Shown piece after piece: positions 8,686 through 16,618 of a stretch of DNA of 49,943 bases. A model generated the notes under the pieces. The model was not told the origin of the DNA, made no database searches, and was given only the letters and a program-made list of their open reading frames with translations. Positions within the stretch are counted from its first letter, which is position 1, and the number at the start of each line of letters is the position of its first letter. The stretch lies in the NCBI GenBank assembly GCA_021300575.1, contig JAJTDM010000030.1, forward strand, positions 1 through 49,943, given 5' to 3'. Source of the stretch: Rubrivivax sp. (GTDB lineage: Bacteria; Pseudomonadota; Gammaproteobacteria; Burkholderiales; Burkholderiaceae_C). The translations under genes were made by a program, and so were the position numbers.

Positions 8686-8704
8686 GGCCGGTCCAGCGTC
8701 AGTC

Positions 8705-9556
8705 CTACGGCCTGGGAAATCCGAACTGCGTCGCACGCGCTCGGATGGCCCCGATCACATTGCGAAGGTCCATCGGCTGCAGCTTGTTCTTGTTCAGGAA
8801 CGCCCGCCATTGCGTCTGCTTCGTGGTGTCGTCGGCAAAGGCATCGCTCAGGCCGATGGGCATGGTGCTGGGCATGGCCGTCTGTCGGCGGGCGAAGGTC
8901 GCTTCTATGGCGCGCTGCAGTTCCGCGTCGTCGAGCGTGGTGTCGCGCAGCAGCAGGGCGAGATCGAAGAAATCCTTCATGCGGGTGTTGGTCATGCCCA
9001 GCACGGTCACGGCATGCAGCTTTTCGGCGACGACCGTGGCCTTTGGGTAGGTGCGTACGGTCGGTGCGGGAACGTCGGGCAGCAGCGTCGCGTAGTCGAT
9101 GGACTGCGCCGCGGGCGTGACGGCATCACCGAAGCCGATGTCGATCTGCAGGGACAGGCGGGCGCCGTCGAGCCTGGCGCGCAGATCGATGCGCACGCCG
9201 CCGTAGCCGGCGTCCTTGCGGATCGGGCTGCCCGTGACCGACGTGGCATCGAAGACGACGCCGTCGTCCACTGCAATGCTGGCGAGCGATCGGAAAACGC
9301 CGACCAGCGTGGGTACGTCGTCAGGGCCGAAGCCCAGCAGATCGGCGTCGCGTGTCGGCCGGTGCGGCTGGCCGTACCAGAGTTGGAATAGCAGCGCGCC
9401 CTTCAGCAGGAAGTTCGGTGCGTGCTCGGAGATGGACAGTCGGTAGAGCAGGCGTTCCAGGCCGTATCGGGTCAGCGTCAGGTTGAAGTCCTGCTTCGAC
9501 GTGTCGGTGTGCTGCTTCAGCTTGGCGCGGATCTACGCGGCGCGGTTTGCGGTCAT
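8705..9556 (-). pseudogene. abiEii: AbiEii-type nucleotidyltransferase toxin with an in-frame amber codon at position 8
   Basis: Toxin of the type IV AbiE system, a DNA polymerase-beta-like nucleotidyltransferase that in characterised relatives modifies tRNA acceptor ends. Reading from the ATG at 9556 (overlapping the AbiEi stop by 4 bp) gives MTANRAA, then TAG at 9533-9535, then an otherwise intact frame. The frame contains the family core: LTRYGLERLLYRLS, the KGALLFQLW segment and RPTRDADLLG with catalytic Asp residues, then EKLHAV and MKDFFDL in the C-terminal half. No ATG or GTG follows the stop before the active site, so the product should be dead unless the amber codon is suppressed or is a sequencing error. 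Total length, 284 codons, is close to the family norm. Confidence 0.8.
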
Positions 9557-10179
9557 GCCGTGATGGCCTCGATGTAGGGACGCATGACGTTGGCCACCCG
9601 GCCGCGTTCGGCGTGGCGCCAGAGGTCGTCCAGAGTGAACTTGCGCTGGCTCCAGCCGTCGCGCAGTGCTTCGAGTGTCACGTCCAGGCCGATCTTGTTG
9701 CGGAACCGAAAGCAGTCGACGACGGTCCGGGCCGCGTTGAAGACCGGCACGTCGACGCCGTCGATCTTCAGGCGATCGACGCCCTCGGCGAGAGCTTGGT
9801 CGGACATCCGCACGACCCGGATGGCGGGCTGGTCGAGCCTCGGGCTCACCATGTGCGGTGGGATGGCGATCCAGACCTCGTGCGGGGCCTGTGTGCCAAT
9901 CTCGTGGACCCGTAGGGCCGACAGCAGGCAGACCACGCCCTTGGGTACACGCGCCGAGACTTCTGCCAGCGAGCGGTGCTCGCTCATCTCGGCGCCGGGC
10001 AGGCCGTAGAGGCCGCGCGCCACGCGTTCGAGCTTGCCGGCTTGCACCAGGCGGGTCAGGGCGATGGTTGGCAGGCCGTGCTGCGTCACGTCACGCGCGC
10101 GCAGAAGGGTGCGCTTGCGCGCGAGGCGCAGCACCTGCTGTTCGTGGGTGGTGGCGGTCGCGGCTTCGGTAGCCTTCAT
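9553..10179 (-). CDS. abiEi: AbiEi-type antitoxin
   Basis: A 208-residue antitoxin of the type IV AbiE pair. The N-terminal winged-helix region (about residues 10-70) reads QQVLRLARKRTLLRARDV and LARLV-like, followed by LERVARGLYGLP. The C-terminal AbiEi_4-type region contains SALRVHEIGTQAPHEVWIAIP and NAARTVVDCFRFRNKIG. Antitoxins of this family repress their own operon and neutralise AbiEii. An ATG at 10215 is also possible; the ATG at 10179 (MKATEAATATT) gives a more usual N-terminus. The gene overlaps the toxin start by 4 bp. With the toxin interrupted, the antitoxin may persist as an orphan repressor. Confidence 0.88.
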   Translation of the reverse strand: MKATEAATATTHEQQVLRLARKRTLLRARDVTQHGLPTIALTRLVQAGKLERVARGLYGLPGAEMSEHRSLAEVSARVPKGVVCLLSALRVHEIGTQAPHEVWIAIPPHMVSPRLDQPAIRVVRMSDQALAEGVDRLKIDGVDVPVFNAARTVVDCFRFRNKIGLDVTLEALRDGWSQRKFTLDDLWRHAERGRVANVMRPYIEAITA

Positions 10180-10294
10180 GGGTACATTGTGTTTCGGAAT
10201 GACTGTGAGCGTCAATGAGTACAGTAATAACGCAACATCGCAGTTGGTGACCTCGCAGGCTCCAGTTGCTTTGAAAGACGACGTTGATCCGTGG

Positions 10295-10447
10295 CTACGC
10301 GCTGCCGAGCAGTTCGTCGATGGACGCTGCGGTGGCGATGTTGCCGACGGTGCGTGCGAGCGCGGAGTCCCTGCCGACGAAGGCGTCGGCCTGAAGCTGG
10401 GTCAGGTGCGCGGCAACAACATCGGGGTCGATCACGAATCGTGTCAC
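10295..10447 (-). pseudogene. Remnant of a PIN-domain (VapC-like) toxin
   Basis: A 50-codon frame from a GTG start reads VTRFVIDPDVV, typical of the first strand of PIN-domain ribonuclease toxins with the first catalytic Asp. It then continues directly into LQADAFVGRDSALARTVGNI, which looks like the C-terminal part of the same fold. The middle of the domain, about 80 residues in intact relatives, is missing, so this seems to be an internal in-frame deletion. It lies 18 bp downstream of another small minus-strand gene, a normal antitoxin-toxin arrangement. The call rests on recalled family features only. Confidence 0.45.
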
Positions 10448-10465
10448 GACGCCCCCTCTTGAAGG

Positions 10466-10675
10466 TCAGTTCACTGCCCGGTCCGCCGAGGCTTTGGACT
10501 TGGGGATGGGCGCGCTCGACGCCAAGGTGACACGTGTCGTGCTGAAGAACGTGCCGAGGTCGTTCCGGATGGCGAGTGCCGCCTTTGGCGTGAGTGGGAC
10601 ATGGCGGCGCACCGCTGCGATGAGTTGCTCGATGTCGATACGAATCGTCATCACCGCGCGGGCAGTTGCCTTCAT
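10466..10675 (-). CDS. Small protein of unknown function, possible antitoxin partner of the PIN remnant
   Basis: A 69-residue protein beginning MKATARAVMTIRIDIEQLIAAV, with a basic tail. I do not recognise the family. It sits immediately upstream of, and on the same strand as, the PIN-toxin remnant, which is where an antitoxin gene would be. An internal Met at residue 9 could also be the start. Nothing else supports function, and it may be a decayed gene. Confidence 0.4.
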   Translation of the reverse strand: MKATARAVMTIRIDIEQLIAAVRRHVPLTPKAALAIRNDLGTFFSTTRVTLASSAPIPKSKASADRAVN

Positions 10676-11619
10676 GGGCTCGGCGTTTTAGCTGGCGTTC
10701 GGCATTGGCAGGAGTCTAGAAGCGCCACTCGATGTTGTCGAAGTTGGCAGAACGGCGATCCAGGTTGGCGCTGGATGGGCGCGACCCGGGGGGTGAATGG
10801 AGTGCTGCTGCTGATGCCAGGTCTCTGTGGGCCTGGGCGTGTCCCCGCTGCGCGGGGCCGGGCTGTTGCGCTACGCGTCGAGCCGCTGTCAAAGGCCCAG
10901 CGTCTCGCCCCTGTCGGGCGGCCATCCCTCACGCGAATACGGTCAGGCCGGCGGAGCCGGCTGAAGCACACGGCGGCCCTTTCCCGTGCCCGGGGATCGC
11001 GGGCCCTGATTCCCTCACGCTGCGCTTGAGCGAGGCCCGCTTGGCGAACTGACTGGCTTGCAGGTCGCTGCGCTGCGCTCCGCTCGGTGCGGCGCCGGCC
11101 AGATCGCCACCCCGGTCACCTGCCATCCCCGTAGCCGGGCCGCTGAATGCAGGAACGCAAACAGATGCTCGCAGCGGCTCGACCGCCGCGCCAGTCGCTC
11201 GCCTTCGGCTCCCTTGGTGGCACGCCGGCCGCAGAGCCGCCGCTGCTCGTGATCTTTCGGGCGGTTGCGCTGCAACCGCTGTGCCAGGCGAGCTGGCACA
11301 GCGGCCGCGATGCTGCGCCGCCCGGGGGGAGGGGGGCAGCCCGTGCGCCAGTCGTCCCACCGCGCTCCCCCCAGCTGCGCCCCCGTCGAATTGCGAGGGG
11401 GACTTGTGGGGGGATCTTCAAGCGGTGGGCCGGGAAACTGGCTCACTGCTTCGGCTGCGAGGCACCCCACCCATCCCCAACCCCTTCCCGTGAGGGAAGG
11501 GGTCATGCCCACCCCCCGCCCGCCCGTGGGCGGGAGCGAGGAAGTTCGAGCGAGAGGATCAGTTTTCAGGGCAACCCGGACCGGGGCCCGGCTGATCTCT
11601 CACGCAAGGAGATAGGGCC
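10676..11619. other. Gene-free GC-rich region with hairpins
   Basis: Over 900 bases without a credible gene; the overlapping open frames in all directions are low-complexity, rich in Arg, Pro and Ala. The segment holds a CCCCGC/GCGGGG hairpin near 10843-10857 and the stronger hairpin at 11482-11503. The last 60 bases are the leader of ssb, with a good AAGGAG ribosome-binding site. Confidence 0.6.
11482..11503. terminator. Perfect 9-bp hairpin upstream of ssb
   Basis: CCCCTTCCC (11482-11490), a GTGA loop, then GGGAAGGGG (11495-11503). There is no T-run on either side, so it is not a classical intrinsic terminator. It could be a protein or regulatory site in the ssb leader. A second small hairpin of CCCGCCC/GGGCGGG type follows about 25 bp downstream. 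Confidence 0.35.
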
Positions 11620-12108
11620 ATGGCCAACGTTCAAGTGTTCCAACGTCACGCGCATCTGGCAGGCGCCGTCAAGCTCGAATTCGTCAACGGCCGCGAGGGC
11701 AAGATCGCCAAGGGCGTGCTGACCGCCATCAGCAACACCCGGCGCGCGAGCCGGGGTGAGGGCGACAGCCGCGAGGAGGAATCCTCCGCGATCCAGTGGA
11801 CCCTGTGGGGCAAGCAGGCCGAGAACGCCGCCGAGTACCTGGGCAAGGGCTCGCACGTCAACATCGTCGGCCGCCTGCGCAACAACAACTACGAGAAGGA
11901 CGGCGAAACTGTCTATGGCATGGCGTTCACGGCCGAGGAGATCGACTACCTCGACAGCCGTGCCGAGAGCGAAGCCCGCCGCCACGGTGGCCAGGGCGCC
12001 GAGGGCGTGCCGACCGCGCGCAGCGGCGAGCCGCCTGCACCGGCCGCACCGGCCGCCAGCACCCCCAAGCCCCGCAGCGCGCGCCAGCCGGCGCACGCCG
12101 ACGCCTGA
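11620..12108 (+). CDS. ssb: Single-stranded DNA-binding protein (mobile-element type)
   Basis: A 162-residue OB-fold protein. The N-terminal half has the SSB-like pattern, with the IQWTLWGKQAENAAEYLGKGSHVNIVGRL segment in two blocks and NNNYEKDGETVYGMAF matching the W-K-A-E-YL-KG-V-GRL path of bacterial SSB. The C-terminal tail (about 115-162) is rich in Pro and Ala, but lacks the acidic DDDIPF tip that recruits partners in chromosomal SSB. It has a strong ribosome-binding site. In plasmids and ICEs this gene type protects transferred single strands. The neighbouring DUF932, ParA and ParB genes suggest one ancestral backbone. Confidence 0.85.
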   Translation: MANVQVFQRHAHLAGAVKLEFVNGREGKIAKGVLTAISNTRRASRGEGDSREEESSAIQWTLWGKQAENAAEYLGKGSHVNIVGRLRNNNYEKDGETVYGMAFTAEEIDYLDSRAESEARRHGGQGAEGVPTARSGEPPAPAAPAASTPKPRSARQPAHADA

Positions 12109-12197
12109 ACCCTCATCGGGCGGGCGCCCTGTTGGTCCATACGCCGACGAGCCGCGCCCGCCCTTCGACCCTCACTCAACGATCGATGGAAACCATC

Positions 12198-13061
12198 ATG
12201 TACTCGACCCCGACCCTGGCGACCCGCTTTTCCCGCAACACCCGCGTGATGCGTGGTGACCATCCGCTGAACGAAGACCAGATGCGCGCCGCAGCGCCGT
12301 CCATCTTCGCCGAGGGCAAGCACGCGAGCCGCTCCGAGCGGTACACCTACATCCCCACCATCGATGTCCTGCGCGGCCTGCGCAAGGAGGGCTTCGAGCC
12401 CTTCATGGTCGCCCAGGGCGCCAGCCGCGTCGAGGGCAAGGCGGAGTTCACCAAGCACATGATCCGCATGCGTCACGCTGGCCAAGTGCAGACCCGCCCA
12501 GAGGCGAACGAGATCATCCTGATCAACAGCCACGACGGCGCCAGCAGTTACCAGATGCTGGCCGGCATGTTCCGCTTCGTCTGCTGCAACGGTCTGGTGG
12601 TGGGCGAGGTGGTGGGCGACATCCGCATCCCGCACAAGGGCAACATCCAGGGCGAGGTGATCGAAGGCGCGTTCCGCGTGCTTGACGAGTTCGAGGCCGT
12701 GGGCGAGCACACCGAAGCCATGAAGGCGCTGCAGCTCGCGCCGGCCGAAGAAGTCGCCTTCGCGACCGCTGCCCTGGCGTTGCGTTTCGGCGAGCGCACC
12801 GTCGAGGAGACCGGGGGCCACAAGCCCGCCCCGGTGACGGCCGAGCAGCTGATCGAGGCGCGCCGGCCCGAGGACATCGGCCACAGTCTGTGGACGACCT
12901 TCCAGCGCGTGCAGGAGAACGTGATCCGCGGTGGCCAGCCCGGCCGCAGCGCGCAGGGTCGCCGGCTGCAAACCCGGCCGGTGGGCAGCATCGACCGCGG
13001 CGTGAGCCTGAACCGTGCGCTGTGGATGCTGGCCGAGGAGATGCGCAAGCTGAAGGCCTGA
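12198..13061 (+). CDS. DUF932-family protein (plasmid/ICE backbone)
   Basis: A 287-residue DUF932 protein. Typical marks are the start MYSTPTLATRFS, the RYTYIPTIDVLRGLRKEGFEPFMVAQ block in two parts, the TKHMIRMRH motif, EIILINSHDGASSYQMLAG, and the FVCCNGLVVGEVVGDIRIPHKG segment. The family is found on plasmids, ICEs and phages, usually close to ssb and radC genes; its molecular function is unknown. ATGs at 12186 and 12198 are both possible. The second is preferred because GGAAA sits 5 bases upstream of it. It lies 90 bp after ssb and is probably co-transcribed. Confidence 0.88.
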   Translation: MYSTPTLATRFSRNTRVMRGDHPLNEDQMRAAAPSIFAEGKHASRSERYTYIPTIDVLRGLRKEGFEPFMVAQGASRVEGKAEFTKHMIRMRHAGQVQTRPEANEIILINSHDGASSYQMLAGMFRFVCCNGLVVGEVVGDIRIPHKGNIQGEVIEGAFRVLDEFEAVGEHTEAMKALQLAPAEEVAFATAALALRFGERTVEETGGHKPAPVTAEQLIEARRPEDIGHSLWTTFQRVQENVIRGGQPGRSAQGRRLQTRPVGSIDRGVSLNRALWMLAEEMRKLKA

Positions 13062-13292
13062 GCCGACAGCGCTGGATTCAACGCCGAATCCAGCGCGCCG
13101 CCGCCACCGTCCCGATTCGATCATCGGGACGGTGCGTGCGTGTGGCTGGTTTTCAACGGCGCGCGCTCGCCGGCTGGCGCCGGCTCGCGCGAATCCGGCG
13201 CAGTTGCCCACTTCGGGCCATCGAGGCGCGGCGGCCGGGAAGCCTCCTCCTCCGCGGCTCGCCCCCCACCTGATCGCGCCGGAGGATTCCTC

Positions 13293-14144
13293 ATGAAGAC
13301 ACTCGTGCTCGCCAACCAGAAGGGTGGCGTCGGCAAGTCGGCCGTCGCGACATTGATGTCTCACTACTTCGCCCAGCATGGCCAGCGCGTGCTGGCGATC
13401 GACTTCGACCACCAGGGCAATTTCAGCGGCTCGATGCGACGGTCGAGCCGGGTTCAGGACGCCGGCATCACCGCGGACCGCCTCTTGACCGAGTCGGTCT
13501 CGGTGATGCCGAGCGCGGACCTGGTGCTGGTGGCCGGCGACACGCCACTGTCGATGCTGGAGCTGCAGTCCACGAACCACACCCCGTTCGCGCGCAACCT
13601 GCGCCACTTCCTCGCGGTCATGGACCAGCAGTTCGACGTGTGCGTGATCGACACCAACCCCGGCCCCGATATCCGGGTCATCTCGGCGCTGGCGTCGGCC
13701 GACTTCGTGCTGTCGCCGATCCAGCTGAACCAGGAAGCGATGGAGGGCGTGCACGGCTTGCTGAACCACCCGCGCGCCGGGGTGCGCAAGATCAAGGCCG
13801 TGCTCAACCCGAAGTTGCAGCTGATCGGGCTGCTGCCGACGATGGTCGAGTCCACGCCGTTCCAGCGGGCCAACTTTCTGCAGATCGTGCAGCGCTATCA
13901 CCCGCTGTTGATCCGTATCGGCGACGGGCCGGGCGACTTCGCATCCATCCCGCGCCGTTCATCGATCGCCGAGGCCCAGGCGCATGGCGAGGTGCTGTGG
14001 CAGATGAAGAAGAGCGCCGCCCGTGAGGCGTGGAAGGAAATCGAGCCGACGTTGCGTGCGCTGGCAGCCATCGTCATGGGGCAGCAGCAGGCCCGTGCCC
14101 ATGCCAGTTCGCAATCCGGAGCAGGCCATGACACTGTCGCTTGA
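13293..14144 (+). CDS. parA: ParA-family partition ATPase
   Basis: A 283-residue P-loop ATPase. The deviant Walker A motif is KGGVGKS at residues 10-16, followed by VLAIDFDHQGN (Walker A') and VCVIDTNPGPD (Walker B region). Such ATPases bind DNA non-specifically in the ATP state and position plasmids or integrated elements with their ParB partner. The ATG at 13293 is set by a GGAGG ribosome-binding site at 13281-13285. Its end overlaps the parB start by 17 bp. Together with ssb, DUF932 and radC this is relic plasmid or ICE backbone; no conjugation genes remain in the window. Confidence 0.9.
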   Translation: MKTLVLANQKGGVGKSAVATLMSHYFAQHGQRVLAIDFDHQGNFSGSMRRSSRVQDAGITADRLLTESVSVMPSADLVLVAGDTPLSMLELQSTNHTPFARNLRHFLAVMDQQFDVCVIDTNPGPDIRVISALASADFVLSPIQLNQEAMEGVHGLLNHPRAGVRKIKAVLNPKLQLIGLLPTMVESTPFQRANFLQIVQRYHPLLIRIGDGPGDFASIPRRSSIAEAQAHGEVLWQMKKSAAREAWKEIEPTLRALAAIVMGQQQARAHASSQSGAGHDTVA

Positions 14145-14985
14145 TGGTCTCGACCTGCTGAACGCGCCCGCCATCCTGACGGCCGGTGCACCGCTGCAGT
14201 TGCCCCTCGATCTGATCGACGAGGACCCCGATCAACCGCGCAAGGACTTCGATCCGGTGCCCCTGGCGGAACTGACCGACTCCGTCAAGGCGCGTGGGGT
14301 GTTGCAGGCCATCTCGGTGCGCCGGCATCCGTTGACGCCCGACCGCTGGATGGTGAACTTCGGTGCCCGACGGCTGCGTGCCTCGCGCCTGGCGGGCAAG
14401 CCCACGATCCCCGCCTATGTCGACAACGCGATGGACAGCTACGACCAGGTGATCGAAAACGAACAGCGCGAAAACCTGAGCCCGTTGGAGCTGGCCCTGT
14501 TCGTCCAGAGCCGTGGCATCAGCGAGCTCTACGAACTGCGCAAGCTGCACGAGTCGCAGGCCCAGGCCGTCGCGCAATGGATCGAGGGCAGGGCGCATGT
14601 CTCGCGGGCCGATGTGCAGGTGTTCAAGGAGCGGCTGGCCCCCGCCGCACCGTCTGAACCAACCCCGCCGCCTGTACCCGCGCAGTCGGATCCGGCCGCG
14701 CAGCCTGACTTGGTGGCTGCTCAGTCACTCGACCCGAGCGCACGTTCAGCCCAGTCGGCGCCATCAGTCCCGATCACCATCGCCGCGGCAAGTAAGCCGC
14801 TGTCGCGCACGGTTGCGCTGCTGGGGGAGGTGGATGGTGTCCAGGTTCGCGTTCTCCTCGATGCCAGGGTCGAAGGCGCCGACTGCGTGGTGGTCAGCGC
14901 GGTCGAATCCGCGAAGTGCTGGTCGGTGGTCGCCAGTTCGATCACTTGCCTCCGACTCGAAGTGTTGGCGATCCCGGCAGGCTGA
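14128..14985 (+). CDS. parB: ParB/Srx-domain partition protein, apparently lacking the HTH domain
   Basis: A 285-residue ParB-family protein. The N-terminal ParB/Srx domain (about residues 20-115) contains DEDPDQPRKDF, VLQAISVRRHP, the FGARRLRASRLAGK nucleotide-binding motif and ENEQRENLSPLE. In relatives, the LSPLELALFVQ stretch is followed by a helix-turn-helix of roughly 45 residues before the LYEL-rich segment. Here VQSRGISELYELRKLH joins the two directly, suggesting an in-frame deletion of the DNA-binding part. The rest is a Pro/Ala/Ser linker (about 175-225) and a C-terminal domain. The ATG at 14128 has GGAG upstream; an ATG at 14101 is possible. This is inference from recalled family layout. 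Confidence 0.82.
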   Translation: MTLSLDGLDLLNAPAILTAGAPLQLPLDLIDEDPDQPRKDFDPVPLAELTDSVKARGVLQAISVRRHPLTPDRWMVNFGARRLRASRLAGKPTIPAYVDNAMDSYDQVIENEQRENLSPLELALFVQSRGISELYELRKLHESQAQAVAQWIEGRAHVSRADVQVFKERLAPAAPSEPTPPPVPAQSDPAAQPDLVAAQSLDPSARSAQSAPSVPITIAAASKPLSRTVALLGEVDGVQVRVLLDARVEGADCVVVSAVESAKCWSVVASSITCLRLEVLAIPAG

Positions 14986-15011
14986 TCGCCGGTCGATCCT
15001 GACCGCCTTGC

Positions 15012-15025
15012 ATAACGCGCTATAC
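15012..15025. repeat. Left copy of a 14-bp inverted repeat flanking fic
   Basis: ATAACGCGCTATAC is exactly the reverse complement of GTATAGCGCGTTAT at 16590-16603. It lies 27 bp after the parB stop and 187 bp before fic. Each copy is itself close to a palindrome centred on CGCG. Confidence 0.6.
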
Positions 15026-15100
15026 GCGCCGCCACCGGCACGGCCCAACCGGGCTCGCTTGGGCGGTCACCTGTTGCTGCTGCCCACAGGCGCACTGGAT

Positions 15101-15182
15101 CATGTCGCCAAAAGCAAAAAACATCGACATGTTTGCTTGACGTGTCGTCCGCGGCGACATAAGGTGCCGACATGTCGCCAAA
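15101..15182. promoter_or_regulatory. Probable fic promoter with repeated operator sites
   Basis: CATGTCGCCAAA occurs twice in direct orientation (15101-15112 and 15171-15182). GGCGACAT at 15153-15160 is the inverse of its core, and a TCGACATG variant lies at about 15125. They surround a possible -35 (TTGACG, 15137-15142) and a -10-like TAAGGT at 15160-15165 with 17-bp spacing. The second direct repeat ends 16 bp before the fic start. Such an arrangement suggests a repressor controlling fic. The binding protein is unknown. Confidence 0.5.
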
Positions 15183-15198
15183 GTAGCGCTTTTGCATC

Positions 15199-16341
15199 AT
15201 GACGGACCGCGATTCCCCGTGGCGCCCTGAGCTGCCGCACAAGCAGTTGCCCACGTTGCCCCCCGCACGCGAGCTGGAAAGCCGCGCCGTGCTCAAGGCC
15301 TGCATCGAGGCCCGTGCCGCCCTGGCCGAGTTGAAGCAAGCCGCCGAGCTGATCCCCAACCAGGCGATGCTCATCAACACCATCCCGCTGCTGGAAGCCA
15401 AGGACAGCTCGGAGATCGAGAACATCGTCACTACCACAGACCAGCTCTTCCAATACGCCCAAAGCCCCGCGCAGGGCCAAGACAACGCCGACCCGGCCAC
15501 CAAGGAAGCGCTGCGCTACCGCACCGCTTTGCAGCGCGGCTACCAGTCACTGAAAGACCGGCCGCTGTGCACCGCGACCGCCGTGGATGTGTGCCGCACC
15601 CTGAAGGGCGTGGACATGGACATCCGGCGCACGCCGGGCACGCAACTCATCAATGACCGCACGGGTGAGGTGATCTACACCCCGCCGTACTTTGAAGTAA
15701 ACGGCGAAGCGCGCCTGCGCGACATGTTGGCCAACTGGGAGCGCTTTCTGCGCAACCAGACCGATCTGGACCCGCTGATCCGCATGGCTGTGGGCCACTA
15801 TCAGTTCGAGGCCATCCACCCCTTCACCGATGGCAACGGGCGCACCGGCCGCGTCATCAACATCCTCTACCTGATCCAAGAAGAGTTGCTGAACCTGCCC
15901 ATCCTGTACTTGAGCCGCCATGTCATCGCGCACAAGGCCGACTACTACGGGCTGCTGCTGGGGGTGACCCGAGACCAGGCGTGGGAGCCCTGGCTGCAGT
16001 TCATGCTGCAGGCCGTGGCCGAAACTTCGAAGTGGACCACCGGCAAGATCGCCGCCATCCGCAAACTGGCCGAGCACACCACCGACCACGTGCGCGCGCG
16101 GCTGCCCAAGATCTACACACGCGAACTGGTGGACGTGATCTTCGAGCAGCCTTACTGCCGCATCGGCAACCTGGTGGACAAGGGCATTGCCCAGCGCCAG
16201 GCGGCATCCCGCTACCTGCATGATCTGGCTGCCCTGGGCGTGCTGCGCGAAATGCCGTTCGGCAAAGAGAAGCTCTTCATCCATCCCAAGCTGATGCAAC
16301 TGCTCAGCCGCGACAACAACCAGTTCCAGCCCTACGCCTGA
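15199..16341 (+). CDS. fic: Fic-domain protein (class II, predicted AMPylator)
   Basis: A 380-residue Fic protein that would transfer AMP (or another nucleotide moiety) to a protein hydroxyl. The catalytic motif [12 protein letters not shown] starts at His207. An inhibitory helix motif of the (S/T)xxxE(G/N) type is present upstream (Ser70...Glu74-Asn75), which marks a class II, self-inhibited Fic. The N-terminal region (about 10-90) is the usual Fic_N domain ([13 protein letters not shown]), and the C-terminal part (about 300-370) looks like a winged helix. Length is normal for the family. It sits alone between 14-bp inverted repeats, downstream of repeated operator-like sites. No separate antitoxin is visible, consistent with the built-in inhibitory motif. 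Confidence 0.93.
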   Translation: MTDRDSPWRPELPHKQLPTLPPARELESRAVLKACIEARAALAELKQAAELIPNQAMLINTIPLLEAKDSSEIENIVTTTDQLFQYAQSPAQGQDNADPATKEALRYRTALQRGYQSLKDRPLCTATAVDVCRTLKGVDMDIRRTPGTQLINDRTGEVIYTPPYFEVNGEARLRDMLANWERFLRNQTDLDPLIRMAVGHYQFEAIHPFTDGNGRTGRVINILYLIQEELLNLPILYLSRHVIAHKADYYGLLLGVTRDQAWEPWLQFMLQAVAETSKWTTGKIAAIRKLAEHTTDHVRARLPKIYTRELVDVIFEQPYCRIGNLVDKGIAQRQAASRYLHDLAALGVLREMPFGKEKLFIHPKLMQLLSRDNNQFQPYA

Positions 16342-16589
16342 AAGTGCCGCCGATGGCCGAGAGCACAGTGATGATGTCCTCAGGCCCGGCGAGATCCGGT
16401 TCGCAGATGGCCCTGGCTTGGCTTTGCTGGGCCAGCAACCGCACGCGGTGTGACACGCCGACGTGGCAACGAACGCGGCGCGCATCAGGCCGAAGCTGAC
16501 CGTGCTGCCAGGTCGATATTGGCCGGCGGCATCACCAACCTGGTCGTCTTCAACGGACAGTGGTGGCGACAGGACCATCCGGCCACCCT

Positions 16590-16603
16590 GTATAGCGCGT
16601 TAT
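16590..16603. repeat. Right copy of the 14-bp inverted repeat flanking fic
   Basis: GTATAGCGCGTTAT, the exact inverse of the copy at 15012-15025, 248 bp past the fic stop and close to the truncated 3' end of the integrase. With the following AC it makes a 16-base near-palindrome (GTATA, centre, TATAC). Confidence 0.6.
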
Positions 16604-16618
16604 ACAAAGGGCCCTGGC

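Noticed and set aside
11946..13901. 651-codon open frame on the minus strand
   Set aside because: It lies opposite the DUF932 and ParA genes, whose protein families are clear; the minus-strand translation is His/Arg/Ala-rich with no domain. Typical antisense opening in GC-rich DNA.
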